Below are positions 11,601 to 26,600 of a stretch of DNA of 64,000 bases, piece after piece. Positions within the stretch are counted from its first letter, which is position 1, and every line of letters starts with the position of its first letter. The stretch lies in NCBI GenBank assembly GCA_958299035.1, contig CATQJL010000223.1, forward strand, positions 47,046,162 through 47,110,161, in the 5' to 3' direction. Under the pieces are notes generated by a model. That model was not told the origin of the DNA. It did not search any database and saw nothing but the letters and a program-made list of their open reading frames with translations. The DNA comes from Cylicocyclus nassatus (Eukaryota > Nematoda > Chromadorea > Rhabditida > Strongylidae). The translations under genes and the position numbers were made by a program.

Positions 11601-14600
11601 TGCTCGTGCTGTCAACTGACAGTCTCTGAATGGGAAAAACAAGGCGAACAACAGGGCATACACCGTGTCCTTTTGTGTGACATAACAGACTTGCTTGACA
11701 AATTTTGAACTACAGTAGTCTTCCCTATCTCCAGGCTATTATGGTTTTGATTTTCAGAATAAAAATAACACCGAAAATGCGATTGGTGAAATTGCTAAAA
11801 GGAAGGATATTGACCAACGATATAGTTTTATTTTCTACGGTGACGAAGTGCAAGTGACTAAACCACTAAAAGCTCGCGACGCAGTGGATGAATTGAAGTC
11901 TACCCAATCCAAATCGCAATTTATAGCGAATCAATCCGCGTGAGTAGTCTTGAACACATTTTTTTCAAATTTTTCGAGTCTTCGTTCTCCCAAATGCGGA
12001 TTCCGAGTTTTTTCTCTGATGTTCTTTATTGCACTTATCTGCTGTCTAAGTAAGGGATTTCTTAGTGTAAGATTGCCTTTTCTTATCAAGGCGAGTACTG
12101 TAGCTGTCAATCTAGTAAAAGTGACATTCTTTAGGGATTGATCAGGTCCTTTAAGTATGAGTTTCAGCGCGATCGAACAATTTCTCGAGAAAACCAAAGG
12201 AAGGACTAGGGATATCTTATTTCATTTTATCCCATGCAACTGCACGTGAGTTTTTCATCTGAACGATGCCAACTGTCGGGAATAAGATAGCATCAACTGC
12301 ATTGCTTTAGAGTTCTGGATCCAGAAACGACGAAGTTTGTGAACATGATGAAACAAAACGGGATTGGCAAGAGAACCACGCTTGTCTCAAACACACAAAA
12401 CTCGACTGTCATAAAAGCTGCACTCAACCTCACTAATGATGACATAGAAGGCGTCATCGGCACAGGCGACGACGTTGTTAAAGAAATTACAGACATTGGT
12501 AGGTCGAGAATGAGCTTCTCACAGCAGTTTCCGGCTTATGCTTTTCTTGTAACTAGATCCTCTTTCTTACGAACTTTGCTCTATTAAAGCAAACATTTTA
12601 GCTTCATTGAAGTAAAACATTCTATAGATCGCAACTCAGAAAGCCCGCAGAAAAAAAGATAAGCACGATTACTGGCTGAAAATAGCTCTGTTAGGCCTAA
12701 GACATAAAGGCTGTGGCATGACGAAGGCGCCCTTGTTAGCCGCAGAGCGCACGAGGCGCAGAATTGAAACGGTGAAGATACGCGCGCATTGCGTTCGCGC
12801 CCGCTCAACTTATACTGTTTCTGCGCCTTCGTCATGCATAGCCTTTCTCTTGCGATTCATCACATAGTGGACTATGCAACTTGGCGATCTGCCAGCTGTT
12901 AGCAGAGATTACAGACATTGGCTTACTTTGCGAAACCTATCAAATATAAGCGCATAGCTTTCTCATTCGGAAACGCACCAATCCTCGGCAGGCGCTTACG
13001 GCCATAATGAGGGATCGTTCAGACCGCGCACAAAGGCGCACAAAGGCGCACGAATGCGCACAAACCTTGTTTTTCAATTCGATCGATAATGAAGACAAAC
13101 ATACGGGGCCTTTGTGCGCCTTTGTGCGCCTTTGTACGCCTTCGTGCGCCTTTGTGCGCCTTTGTGCGCGGTCTGAACGATCCCTGAGGAGTTGTTGCAG
13201 TGCCGAGTCTAGATCGAGATCGCGAGGTACGCTTTAGGCCTCGGGCAAAGTTCACGCATTTAGTTCTCCAACACGACCAATCGTGACTAACAGTTGTAAC
13301 AGTTGTCTTCTTGGGAGAATCGCGAGGCGATAAAATCGCGTGAACTATACCCGAGCCCTTGAGCAGAGCTCGGCACAGCTGGAACCAGGTCAAGGGGATA
13401 TCGTTTTCGGGGGTAAAGCAAAGGGGATATCGTTTTTGCTGGATTCGAAGAGAAGAGCCGCAAGCATGCCTGGGTGTCGCTGAAGGGAAAGTCGACAATA
13501 CGCTCGAATGCAAGCTGTGTAAAATCCCTCTCTTATTTCTGCGATTTACCTATGGCAACGAGTCATGTATCTGCTCCCCCCCCCCTTCTTTAGTCTGCTA
13601 CCGTTTCACTTTAGCACCGAAGAGGGTTTTAGAGGCACAAAATTTGGAATAGTCGCCCTCCGCATCACACTCACTGTTGAATCTTCCATGCAAGTAGGAA
13701 AAGTTTTCATAGTATCCACTCTAGGGAATGGCGAGGTGGACGGTAGGAAGAGCGAGGGAGTAAAGTGGGTTGTGGGGTTGAGGACGGGTTCCAAGAAGAT
13801 GAGAGGTCTTTAAGTTTTTGTTACGTTTTTAATATCTTATTATTCTGGGTTAAAAAGTCCAGATGCAAAAAAAAAACACGTAGAGAGGAGCGAGGGGACT
13901 GTAAGGACTCAAACGCTAGTAGAAATTTAGGAAATCCGAATGTAACTTCGTTTCAAAAGCTCTTTTTCCAGCTTATGCAGAACCCTGGCTCCATGTCATA
14001 GACAGAATTGCATTCTGTACTACTGTACTGTAATATAGGTTAGCAGTTGATTGGAATAAGGTACACTCAAATCTTTCCAGTACGTAGATTATAACGTGAG
14101 TTACAAAAATGCACAGACTGTATGTTTTTCGTTAACAAAATTGGAATAAATCCACAAATTTTTCTGAAACAAATTCGAGGATTTGGGAGTTCAAAGCAAA
14201 AAAGAAGCCTTGCAAAACCTGAACCAAGCATGACGATCCAGTATTGTGATGATGTGCTGCTAAGAAAGACTCTCTAATCCAAATAAGGAAGAAATGAAAG
14301 TACAAGACGAACTAAGCTCTGGCGTGAAAAGCAGAAGATTCGGCGTTGCCAAACGGACATCCCGACATCGTCACCACTGCAGGCGAAGTTTGAAAAAGAG
14401 ACTTCAAGAGACTTTGCTGGGCTGAATTCGTCCGCTGAAAGCGACATTCATTTAAAATTCTTTTCGTGATGGCCAAATTTGTAATAAATTTGACTTTTCC
14501 TAACTCTCTTAGCTCTCGATTTGAAGTCGAAATTTCGCAGCACAATGACTGCATTGGTAGCTCAAGTCTCTATATAATGCCAAGATTTGAGTGCGCCATG

Positions 14601-17600
14601 TCAGAAGAAGTAAAGTTATAAAACAAGATGCATTACTTAGTTGCCAATCCAGTACATTAGGTCGATACAAAAATTTTGTCAGTTTTTTGAGCTGACCCGC
14701 AAATTCGATACAAAAGATAGGCAAACAATTAAGGCAATGTCTGCAGCGGAATTTCTTCCTCTTCCAGCTGCCATCCTCAATATTCTTGAAAGGATGCTGA
14801 TATAGCTGAAATCACAAATCCCTTTCACCCTGCCGAACTTTCGCTAGGTTTCGAAATTTTTATTCTAGACTCTCCAAGATGCTTTGCTAACTGAATGTTA
14901 GGGCAAATCTTTCGCAGTTTATGCTACTTTGTGGCTTCGTGGCTTGTCTTGCAGAATTCCTAAAAAAAATTTGAAGTGACAAAGTTCTACATTTGATAAA
15001 ATCATCCTCGTAAAACTTGAAGGGGTAGACAGTTCAGCTACCATTCGGTGACTTTTTCCTCTTTCCAGTGGTTGTCTTTTCTTTTCTGTGAGACGCGCGA
15101 AATTTGCACAGAAAATCGCGGTATTGTTAATCTTTCGAGTGTGTCGAACCCTATGAAATTCCCACATTTCAAAGCGATGTAAGGTTAGTGTCAGGAATCA
15201 CAAGTTTCAGAAATTTAATATTATTTGGCCGTGGAATTTTGGAATTGGAATCAATTTATTCCAACGTCTCCAACAACTCGCACTGCTAACGACTTCCAAA
15301 CTTCTTTCGAAACATCAGCCAGTCATGCTTGATTTGCGCGGGTATTGCATCAAAAGTAATCCAACCTTGGTCAATGATTTTCGACTGCTCTATCTTTTCC
15401 TGATGTGGCAGCTATTACTAAAGAGTAGCAGGCTTTGGCGATAATCCACTGGTCAAAGGCACCGTCCACCCTAAATTGAGGGTGTTGAGCTTTTTGCAGC
15501 ATATATTAGTAGGGCCCCTATCAAGCCAATACTCAAATCGCGGCCCAATGACGCTTCGGAAGCGAGAAAATCACTTCGGAATAGCGAAGATGCACGAGGA
15601 CCCCAATCCATGCCCGCCCTCCCCCATCCATGCCCGCCCACCCGTGCGCGCCCAGCCAATCGCCGTTCCGGAAAGCCGGTCTGCGGGCTCTCCAGAACGA
15701 GGATTGCTGGGGTTTTTGCGGATTCTCGACTTCATATTCGGAATCAGGGACATGAGAAGGCCCCGAGACGATCAAAACATGGAAGTCGAGAATCCGGGTG
15801 GACGGTGTCTTTGAAAGAGTCGCACCATCAATCGCTGAGAAGAAAGAGAAGAAGTTTTGCATTATGTTCGAAGTTTATCTCCACTCTTCACTCTACCGTA
15901 TGTGCGGGTGGGTTTAAAAAACTGACAAATTTTTGACCGACATAATATCAATCTTTCATGTGCTTAATTGGGGCCGCAAAACACACTTCATTAGTTACTA
16001 AAAGAATGACTCATTTATTTTAGACGAACTGCTCTAACCACTTTTTGCGAGCGTCACAGCAAGTGCTGATTGCAACTATCTTGCATGAGAGCAGCATAAG
16101 GCAAAGTTATTAGATAGAGCGGATTATCCCACCTTCAGTTTTGCGCAAACTTTGGAGAATTTCAGACGCTAGTCCTACGTAACTCCCCTTCGCTTTTTAG
16201 AATGCTCTCGTTCTCATCTTCTAAATACATGTTTTCTCTAGCTAAAACACTCTTGGTCTATTTTATTTGATTAGTTTTTCCGGAATCTGCGAAAATACGT
16301 TTTTACCAGATCAGAAATGCAGCAAATTGTGCTCCTCCAATGTCTCATCTTTTTCGCGATGGCTTCTATTGAGTCTGCTTAGCCTGTTGAATCAAGATCT
16401 CCTAGAGTGGATGGAGCGCAAAAATCATTTTCGTAACATAAGTTTATATGCAAACAAAGAAATAACAAGTATTATCAATGACTGTAGTTCCTGACTCAAA
16501 GAACACGTACTATAAAGCTGTGGAGAAGTCGGAGGGGAGTTGGTGATTGTGCTTCCCCCAAAAGTAGCAAAGGCACTGATACTTTCGACATCAAGTGCTT
16601 CATTGCGAAAGTAGTGCTCGAAGTTCAAGATTGCTAGAAGCCATTGTTTGCATTACAATACTTGTAAGAATTACCACAAATGCAGATGGCTTTCTACAGC
16701 TTTTCTCCACACGACAATAATTTGTTCTAACACCTACCAAAAATTGAACGCCCGGTGAATGTTATTTTTTGAGAAAGCTACTGATACTTCCAAAGTGTTC
16801 CAATACTTTTCAATTACTCTAATAGTCTACTCAAATGCGACGGCGTGTCACATAGAAGGAGAAATCATTTTATCAAAAAAATCCTCTCGTTATCTCCATA
16901 TCGTCTCCTACAATAACTCATTCTATAAGAATCAATTATTACAGCTGCTATTTTTACGAGTTCTCATACGCAAGAACAAATGCGCAATTTTAGGAAGTAA
17001 TGAAGGACTGATAACAACACCAACAACAACGACAACGGAAAGTGGTACGACGCCACAATCCACAAGCTCTGCAGCCGAGACTAGCACTGCCACGGAAACA
17101 ACGAGTGAGCAAGGAACAGGCAGCTCCACGATGGCTTCCACATCTGAATCAGAAGCAACAACGAGTGGTTCGACGCTAACTAGCTCTGCAGCCGAGACTA
17201 GCACTGCCACGGAAACAACGAGTGAGCAAGGAACAGGCAGCTCCACGATGGCTTCCACATCTGAATCAGAAGCAACAACGAGTGGTTCGACGCTAACTAG
17301 CTCTGCAGCCGAGACTAGCACTGCCACGGAAACAACGAGTGAGCAAGGAACAGGCAGCTCCACGATGGCTTCCACATCTGAATCAGAAGCAACAACGAGT
17401 GGTTCGACGCTAACTAGCTCTGCAGCCGAGACTAGCACTGCCACGGAAACAACGAGTGAGCAAGGAACAGGCAGCTCCACGATGGCTTCCACATCTGAAT
17501 CAGAAGCAACAACGAGTGGTTCGACGCTAACTAGCTCTGCAGCCGAGACTAGCACTGCCACGGAAACAACGAGTGAGCAAGGAACAGGCAGCTCCACGAT

Positions 17601-20600
17601 GGCTTCCACATCTGAATCAGAAGCAACAACGAGTGGTTCGACGCTAACTAGCTCTGCAGCCGAGACTAGCACTGCCACGGAAACAACGAGTGAGCAAGGA
17701 ACAGGCAGCTCCACGATGGCTTCCACATCTGAATCAGAAGCAACAACGAGTGGTTCGACGCTAACTAGCTCTGCAGCCGAGACTAGCACTGCCACGGAAA
17801 CAACGAGTGAGCAAGGAACAGGCAGCTCCACGATGGCTTCCACATCTGAATCAGAAGCAACAACGAGTGGTTCGACGCTAACTAGCTCTGCAGCCGAGAC
17901 TAGCACTGCCACGGAAACAACGAGTGAGCAAGGAACAGGCAGCTCCACGATGGCTTCCACATCTGAATCAGAAGCAACAACGAGTGGTTCGACGCTAACT
18001 AGCTCTGCAGCCGAGACTAGCACTGCCACGGAAACAACGAGTGAGCAAGGAACAGGCAGCTCCACGATGGCTTCCACATCTGAATCAGAAGCAACAACGA
18101 GTGGTTCGACGCTAACTAGCTCTGCAGCCGAGACTAGCACTGCCACGGAAACAACGAGTGAGCAAGGAACAGGCAGCTCCACGATGGCTTCCACATCTGA
18201 ATCAGAAGCAACAACGAGTGGTTCGACGCTAACTAGCTCTGCAGCCGAGACTAGCACTGCCACGGAAACAACGAGTGAGCAAGGAACAGGCAGCTCCACG
18301 ATGGCTTCCACATCTGAATCAGAAGCAACAACGAGTGGTTCGACGCTAACTAGCTCTGCAGCCGAGACTAGCACTGCCACGGAAACAACGAGTGAGCAAG
18401 GAACAGGCAGCTCCACGATGGCTTCCACATCTGAATCAGAAGCAACAACGAGTGGTTCGACGCTAACTAGCTCTGCAGCCGAGACTAGCACTGCCACGGA
18501 AACAACGAGTGAGCAAGGAACAGGCAGCTCCACGATGGCTTCCACATCTGAATCAGAAGCAACAACGAGTGGTTCGACGCTAACTAGCTCTGCAGCCGAG
18601 ACTAGCACTGCCACGGAAACAACGAGTGAGCAAGGAACAGGCAGCTCCACGATGGCTTCCACATCTGAATCAGAAGCAACAACGAGTGGTTCGACGCTAA
18701 CTAGCTCTGCAGCCGAGACTAGCACTGCCACGGAAACAACGAGTGAGCAAGGAACAGGCAGCTCCACGATGGCTTCCACATCTGAATCAGAAGCAACAAC
18801 GAGTGGTTCGACGCTAACTAGCTCTGCAGCCGAGACTAGCACTGCCACGGAAACAACGAGTGAGCAAGGAACAGGCAGCTCCACGATGGCTTCCACATCT
18901 GAATCAGAAGCAACAACGAGTGGTTCGACGCTAACTAGCTCTGCAGCCGAGACTAGCACTGCCACGGAAACAACGAGTGAGCAAGGAACAGGCAGCTCCA
19001 CGATGGCTTCCACATCTGAATCAGAAGCAACAACGAGTGGTTCGACGCTAACTAGCTCTGCAGCCGAGACTAGCACTGCCACGGAAACAACGAGTGAGCA
19101 AGGAACAGGCAGCTCCACGATGGCTTCCACATCTGAATCAGAAGCAACAACGAGTGGTTCGACGCTAACTAGCTCTGCAGCCGAGACTAGCACTGCCACG
19201 GAAACAACGAGTGAGCAAGGAACAGGCAGCTCCACGATGGCTTCCACATCTGAATCAGAAGCAACAACGAGTGGTTCGACGCTAACTAGCTCTGCAGCCG
19301 AGACTAGCACTGCCACGGAAACAACGAGTGAGCAAGGAACAGGCAGCTCCACGATGGCTTCCACATCTGAATCAGAAGCAACAACGAGTGGTTCGACGCT
19401 AACTAGCTCTGCAGCCGAGACTAGCACTGCCACGGAAACAACGAGTGAGCAAGGAACAGGCAGCTCCACGATGGCTTCCACATCTGAATCAGAAGCAACA
19501 ACGAGTGGTTCGACGCTAACTAGCTCTGCAGCCGAGACTAGCACTGCCACGGAAACAACGAGTGAGCAAGGAACAGGCAGCTCCACGATGGCTTCCACAT
19601 CTGAATCAGAAGCAACAACGAGTGGTTCGACGCTAACTAGCTCTGCAGCCGAGACTAGCACTGCCACGGAAACAACGAGTGAGCAAGGAACAGGCAGCTC
19701 CACGATGGCTTCCACATCTGAATCAGAAGCAACAACGAGTGGTTCGACGCTAACTAGCTCTGCAGCCGAGACTAGCACTGCCACGGAAACAACGAGTGAG
19801 CAAGGAACAGGCAGCTCCACGATGGCTTCCACATCTGAATCAGAAGCAACAACGAGTGGTTCGACGCTAACTAGCTCTGCAGCCGAGACTAGCACTGCCA
19901 CGGAAACAACGAGTGAGCAAGGAACAGGCAGCTCCACGATGGCTTCCACATCTGAATCAGAAGCAACAACGAGTGGTTCGACGCTAACTAGCTCTGCAGC
20001 CGAGACTAGCACTGCCACGGAAACAACGAGTGAGCAAGGAACAGGCAGCTCCACGATGGCTTCCACATCTGAATCAGAAGCAACAACGAGTGGTTCGACG
20101 CTAACTAGCTCTGCAGCCGAGACTAGCACTGCCACGGAAACAACGAGTGAGCAAGGAACAGGCAGCTCCACGATGGCTTCCACATCTGAATCAGAAGCAA
20201 CAACGAGTGGTTCGACGCTAACTAGCTCTGCAGCCGAGACTAGCACTGCCACGGAAACAACGAGTGAGCAAGGAACAGGCAGCTCCACGATGGCTTCCAA
20301 AGCAGTGGTATCAACGCAGAGTACTGGTTCGACGCTAACTAGCTCTGCAGCCGAGACTAGCACTGCCACGGAAACAACGAGTGAGCAAGGAACAGGCAGC
20401 TCCACAATGGCTTCCACATCTGAATCAGAAGCAACAACGAGTGGTTCGACGCTAACTAGCTCTGCAGCCGAGACTAGCACTGCCACGGAAACAACGAGTG
20501 AGCAAGAAACAGGCAGCTCCACGATGGCTTCCACATCTGAATCAGAAGCAACAACGAGTGGTTCGACGCTAACTAGCTCTGCAGCCGAGACTAGCACTGC

Positions 20601-23600
20601 CACGGAAACAACGAGTGAGCAAGGAACAGGCAGCTCCACGATGGCTTCCACATCTGAATCAGAAGCAACAACGAGTGGTTCGACGCTAACTAGCTCTGCA
20701 GCCGAGACTAGCACTGCCACGGAAACAACGAGTGAGCAAGGAACAGGCAGCTCCACGATGGCTTCCACATCTGAATCAGAAGCAACAACGAGTGGTTCGA
20801 CGCTAACTAGCTCTGCAGCCGAGACTAGCACTGCCACGGAAACAACGAGTGAGCAAGGAACAGGCAGCTCCACGATGGCTTCCACATCTGAATCAGAAGC
20901 AACAACGAGTGGTTCGACGCTAACTAGCTCTGCAGCCGAGACTAGCACTGCCACGGAAACAACGAGTGAGCAAGGAACAGGCAGCTCCACAATGGCTTCC
21001 ACATCTGAATCAGAAGCAACAACGAGTGGTTCGACGCTAACTAGCTCTGCAGCCGAGACTAGCACTGCCACGGAAACAACGAGTGAGCAAGAAACAGGCA
21101 GCTCCACGATGGCTTCCACATCTGAATCAGAAGCAACAACGAGTGGTTCGACGCTAACTAGCTCTGCAGCCGAGACTAGCACTGCCACGGAAACAACGAG
21201 TGAGCAAGGAACAGGCAGCTCCACGATGGCTTCCACATCTGAATCAGAAGCAACAACGAGTGGTTCGACGCTAACTAGCTCTGCAGCCGAGACTAGCACT
21301 GCCACGGAAACAACGAGTGAGCAAGGAACAGACAGCTCCACGATGGCTTCAACATCTGAATCAGAAGCAACAACGAGTGGTTCGACGCTAACTAGCTCTG
21401 CAGCCGAGACTAGCACTGCCACGGAAACAACGAGTGAGCAAGGAACAGGCAGCTCCACGATGGCTTCCACATCTGAATCAGAAGCAACAACGAGTGGTTC
21501 GACGCTAACTAGCTCTGCAGCCGAGACTAGCACTGCCACGGAAACAACGAGTGAGCAAGGAACAGGCAGCTCCACAATGGCTTCCACATCTGAATCAGAA
21601 GCAACAACGAGTGGTTCGACGCTAACTAGCTCTGCAGCCGAGACTAGCACTGCCACGGAAACAACGAGTGAGCAAGGAACAGACAGCTCCACGATGGCTT
21701 CCACATCTGAATCAGAAGCAACAACGAGTGGTTCGACGCTAACTAGCTCTGCAGCCGAGACTAGCACTGCCACGGAAACAACGAGTGAGCAAGGAACAGG
21801 CAGCTCCACAATGGCTTCCACATCTGAATCAGAAGCAACAACGAGTGGTTCGACGCTAACTAGCTCTGCAGCCGAGACTAGCACTGCCACGGAAACAACG
21901 AGTGAGCAAGGAACAGACAGCTCCACGATGGCTTCCACATCTGAATCAGAAGCAACAACGAGTGGTTCGACGCTAACTAGCTCTGCAGCCGAGACTAGCA
22001 CTGCCACGGAAACAACGAGTGAGCAAGAAACAGGCAGCTCCACGATGGCTTCCACATCTGAATCAGAAGCAACAACGAGTGGTTCGACGCTAACTAGCTC
22101 TGCAGCCGAGACTAGCACTGCCACGGAAACAACGAGTGAGCAAGGAACAGGCAGCTCCACGATGGCTTCCACATCTGAATCAGAAGCAACAACGAGTGGT
22201 TCGACGCTAACTAGCTCTGCAGCCGAGACTAGCACTGCCACGGAAACAACGAGTGAGCAAGGAACAGGCAGCTCCACGATGGCTTCCACATCTGAATCAG
22301 AAGCAACAACGAGTGGTTCGACGCTAACTAGCTCTGCAGCCGAGACTAGCACTGCCACGGAAACAACGAGTGAGCAAGGAACAGGCAGCTCCACGATGGC
22401 TTCCACATCTGAATCAGAAGCAACAACGAGTGGTTCGACGCTAACTAGCTCTGCAGCCGAGACTAGCACTGCCACGGAAACAACGAGTGAGCAAGGAACA
22501 GGCAGCTCCACAATGGCTTCCACATCTGAATCAGAAGCAACAACGAGTGGTTCGACGCTAACTAGCTCTGCAGCCGAGACTAGCACTGCCACGGAAACAA
22601 CGAGTGAGCAAGAAACAGGCAGCTCCACGATGGCTTCCACATCTGAATCAGAAGCAACAACGAGTGGTTCGACGCTAACTAGCTCTGCAGCCGAGACTAG
22701 CACTGCCACGGAAACAACGAGTGAGCAAGGAACAGGCAGCTCCACGATGGCTTCCACATCTGAATCAGAAGCAACAACGAGTGGTTCGACGCTAACTAGC
22801 TCTGCAGCCGAGACTAGCACTGCCACGGAAACAACGAGTGAGCAAGGAAACAGGACAGCTCCACGATGGCTTCAACATCTGAATCAGAAGCAACAACGAG
22901 TGGTTCGACGCTAACTAGCTCTGCAGCCGAGACTAGCACTGCCACGGAAACAACGAGTGAGCAAGGAACAGGCAGCTCCACGATGGCTTCCACATCTGAA
23001 TCAGAAGCAACAACGAGTGGTTCGACGCTAACTAGCTCTGCAGCCGAGACTAGCACTGCCACGGAAACAACGAGTGAGCAAGGAACAGGCAGCTCCACAA
23101 TGGCTTCCACATCTGAATCAGAAGCAACAACGAGTGGTTCGACGCTAACTAGCTCTGCAGCCGAGACTAGCACTGCCACGGAAACAACGAGTGAGCAAGG
23201 AACAGACAGCTCCACGATGGCTTCCACATCTGAATCAGAAGCAACAACGAGTGGTTCGACGCTAACTAGCTCTGCAGCCGAGACTAGCACTGCCACGGAA
23301 ACAACGAGTGAGCAAGGAACAGGCAGCTCCACGATGGCTTCCACATCTGAATCAGAAGCAACAACGAGTGGTTCGACGCTAACTAGCTCTGCAGCCGAGA
23401 CTAGCACTGCCACGGAAACAACGAGTCAGCAAGGAACAGGCAGCTCCACGATGGCTTCCACATCTGAATCAGAAGCAACAACGAGTGGTTCGACGCTAAC
23501 TAGCTCTGCAGCCGAGACTAGCACTGCCACGGAAACAACGAGTGAGCAAGGAACAGGCAGCTCCACGATGGCTTCCACATCTGAATCAGAAGCAACAACG

Positions 23601-26600
23601 AGTGGTTCGACGCTAACTAGCTCTGCAGCCGAGACTAGCACTGCCACGGAAACAACGAGTGAGCAAGGAACAGGCAGCTCCACGATGGCTTCCACATCTG
23701 AATCAGAAGCAACAACGAGTGGTTCGACGCTAACTAGCTCTGCAGCCGAGACTAGCACTGCCACGGAAACAACGAGTGAGCAAGGAACAGGCAGCTCCAC
23801 GATGGCTTCCACATCTGAATCAGAAGCAACAACGAGTGGTTCGACGCTAACTAGCTCTGCAGCCGAGACTAGCACTGCCACGGAAACAACGAGTGAGCAA
23901 GGAACAGGCAGCTCCACGATGGCTTCCACATCTGAATCAGAAGCAACAACGAGTGGTTCGACGCTAACTAGCTCTGCAGCCGAGACTAGCACTGCCACGG
24001 AAACAACGAGTGAGCAAGGAACAGGCAGCTCCACGATGGCTTCCACATCTGAATCAGAAGCAACAACGAGTGGTTCGACGCTAACTAGCTCTGCAGCCGA
24101 GACTAGCACTGCCACGGAAACAACGAGTGAGCAAGGAACAGGCAGCTCCACGATGGCTTCCACATCTGAATCAGAAGCAACAACGAGTGGTTCGACGCTA
24201 ACTAGCTCTGCAGGCCGAGACTAGCACTGCCACGGAAACAACGAGTGAGCAAGGAACAGGCAGCTCCACGATGGCTTCCACATCTGAATCAGAAGCAACA
24301 ACGAGTGGTTCGACGCTAACTAGCTCTGCAGCCGAGACTAGCACTGCCACGGAAACAACGAGTGAGCAAGGAACAGGCAGCTCCACGATGGCTTCCACAT
24401 CTGAATCAGAAGCAACAACGAGTGGTTCGACGCTAACTAGCTCTGCAGCCGAGACTAGCACTGCCACGGAAACAACGAGTGAGCAAGGAACAGGCAGCTC
24501 CACGATGGCTTCCACATCTGAATCAGAAGCAACAACGAGTGGTTCGACGCTAACTAGCTCTGCAGCCGAGACTAGCACTGCCACGGAAACAACGAGTGAG
24601 CAAGGAACAGGCAGCTCCACGATGGCTTCCACATCTGAATCAGAAGCAACAACGAGTGGTTCGACGCTAACTAGCTCTGCAGCCGAGACTAGCACTGCCA
24701 CGGAAACAACGAGTGAGCAAGGAACAGGCAGCTCCACGATGGCTTCCACATCTGAATCAGAAGCAACAACGAGTGGTTCGACGCTAACTAGCTCTGCAGC
24801 CGAGACTAGCACTGCCACGGAAACAACGAGTGAGCAAGGAACAGGCAGCTCCACGATGGCTTCCACATCTGAATCAGAAGCAACAACGAGTGGTTCGACG
24901 CTAACTAGCTCTGCAGCCGAGACTAGCACTGCCACGGAAACAACGAGTGAGCAAGGAACAGGCAGCTCCACGATGGCTTCCACATCTGAATCAGAAGCAA
25001 CAACGAGTGGTTCGACGCTAACTAGCTCTGCAGCCGAGACTAGCACTGCCACGGAAACAACGAGTGAGCAAGGAACAGGCAGCTCCACGATGGCTTCCAC
25101 ATCTGAATCAGAAGCAACAACGAGTGGTTCGACGCTAACTAGCTCTGCAGCCGAGACTAGCACTGCCACGGAAACAACGAGTGAGCAAGGAACAGGCAGC
25201 TCCACGATGGCTTCCACATCTGAATCAGAAGCAACAACGAGTGGTTCGACGCTAACTAGCTCTGCAGCCGAGACTAGCACTGCCACGGAAACAACGAGTG
25301 AGCAAGGAACAGGCAGCTCCACGATGGCTTCCACATCTGAATCAGAAGCAACAACGAGTGGTTCGACGCTAACTAGCTCTGCAGCCGAGACTAGCACTGC
25401 CACGGAAACAACGAGTGAGCAAGGAACAGGCAGCTCCACGATGGCTTCCACATCTGAATCAGAAGCAACAACGAGTGGTTCGACGCTAACTAGCTCTGCA
25501 GCCGAGACTAGCACTGCCACGGAAACAACGAGTGAGCAAGGAACAGGCAGCTCCACGATGGCTTCCACATCTGAATCAGAAGCAACAACGAGTGGTTCGA
25601 CGCTAACTAGCTCTGCAGCCGAGACTAGCACTGCCACGGAAACAACGAGTGAGCAAGGAACAGGCAGCTCCACGATGGCTTCCACATCTGAATCAGAAGC
25701 AACAACGAGTGGTTCGACGCTAACTAGCTCTGCAGCCGAGACTAGCACTGCCACGGAAACAACGAGTGAGCAAGGAACAGGCAGCTCCACGATGGCTTCC
25801 ACATCTGAATCAGAAGCAACAACGAGTGGTTCGACGCTAACTAGCTCTGCAGCCGAGACTAGCACTGCCACGGAAACAACGAGTGAGCAAGGAACAGGCA
25901 GCTCCACGATGGCTTCCACATCTGAATCAGAAGCAACAACGAGTGGTTCGACGCTAACTAGCTCTGCAGCCGAGACTAGCACTGCCACGGAAACAACGAG
26001 TGAGCAAGGAACAGGCAGCTCCACGATGGCTTCCACATCTGAATCAGAAGCAACAACGAGTGGTTCGACGCTAACTAGCTCTGCAGCCGAGACTAGCACT
26101 GCCACGGAAACAACGAGTGAGCAAGGAACAGGCAGCTCCACGATGGCTTCCACATCTGAATCAGAAGCAACAACGAGTGGTTCGACGCTAACTAGCTCTG
26201 CAGCCGAGACTAGCACTGCCACGGAAACAACGAGTGAGCAAGGAACAGGCAGCTCCACGATGGCTTCCACATCTGAATCAGAAGCAACAACGAGTGGTTC
26301 GACGCTAACTAGCTCTGCAGCCGAGACTAGCACTGCCACGGAAACAACGAGTGAGCAAGGAACAGGCAGCTCCACGATGGCTTCCACATCTGAATCAGAA
26401 GCAACAACGAGTGGTTCGACGCTAACTAGCTCTGCAGCCGAGACTAGCACTGCCACGGAAACAACGAGTGAGCAAGGAACAGGCAGCTCCACGATGGCTT
26501 CCACATCTGAATCAGAAGCAACAACGAGTGGTTCGACGCTAACTAGCTCTGCAGCCGAGACTAGCACTGCCACGGAAACAACGAGTGAGCAAGGAACAGG

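Noticed and set aside
16932..22826. 1,964-codon minus-strand open frame through the proximal array (and similar ones at 22814-24163 and beyond)
   Set aside because: It is a by-product of a stop-free 117-base unit read in antisense. It has no plausible gene ends, is broken repeatedly by a variant harmless in the sense frame, and the sense frame has phase-matched exons on both sides.
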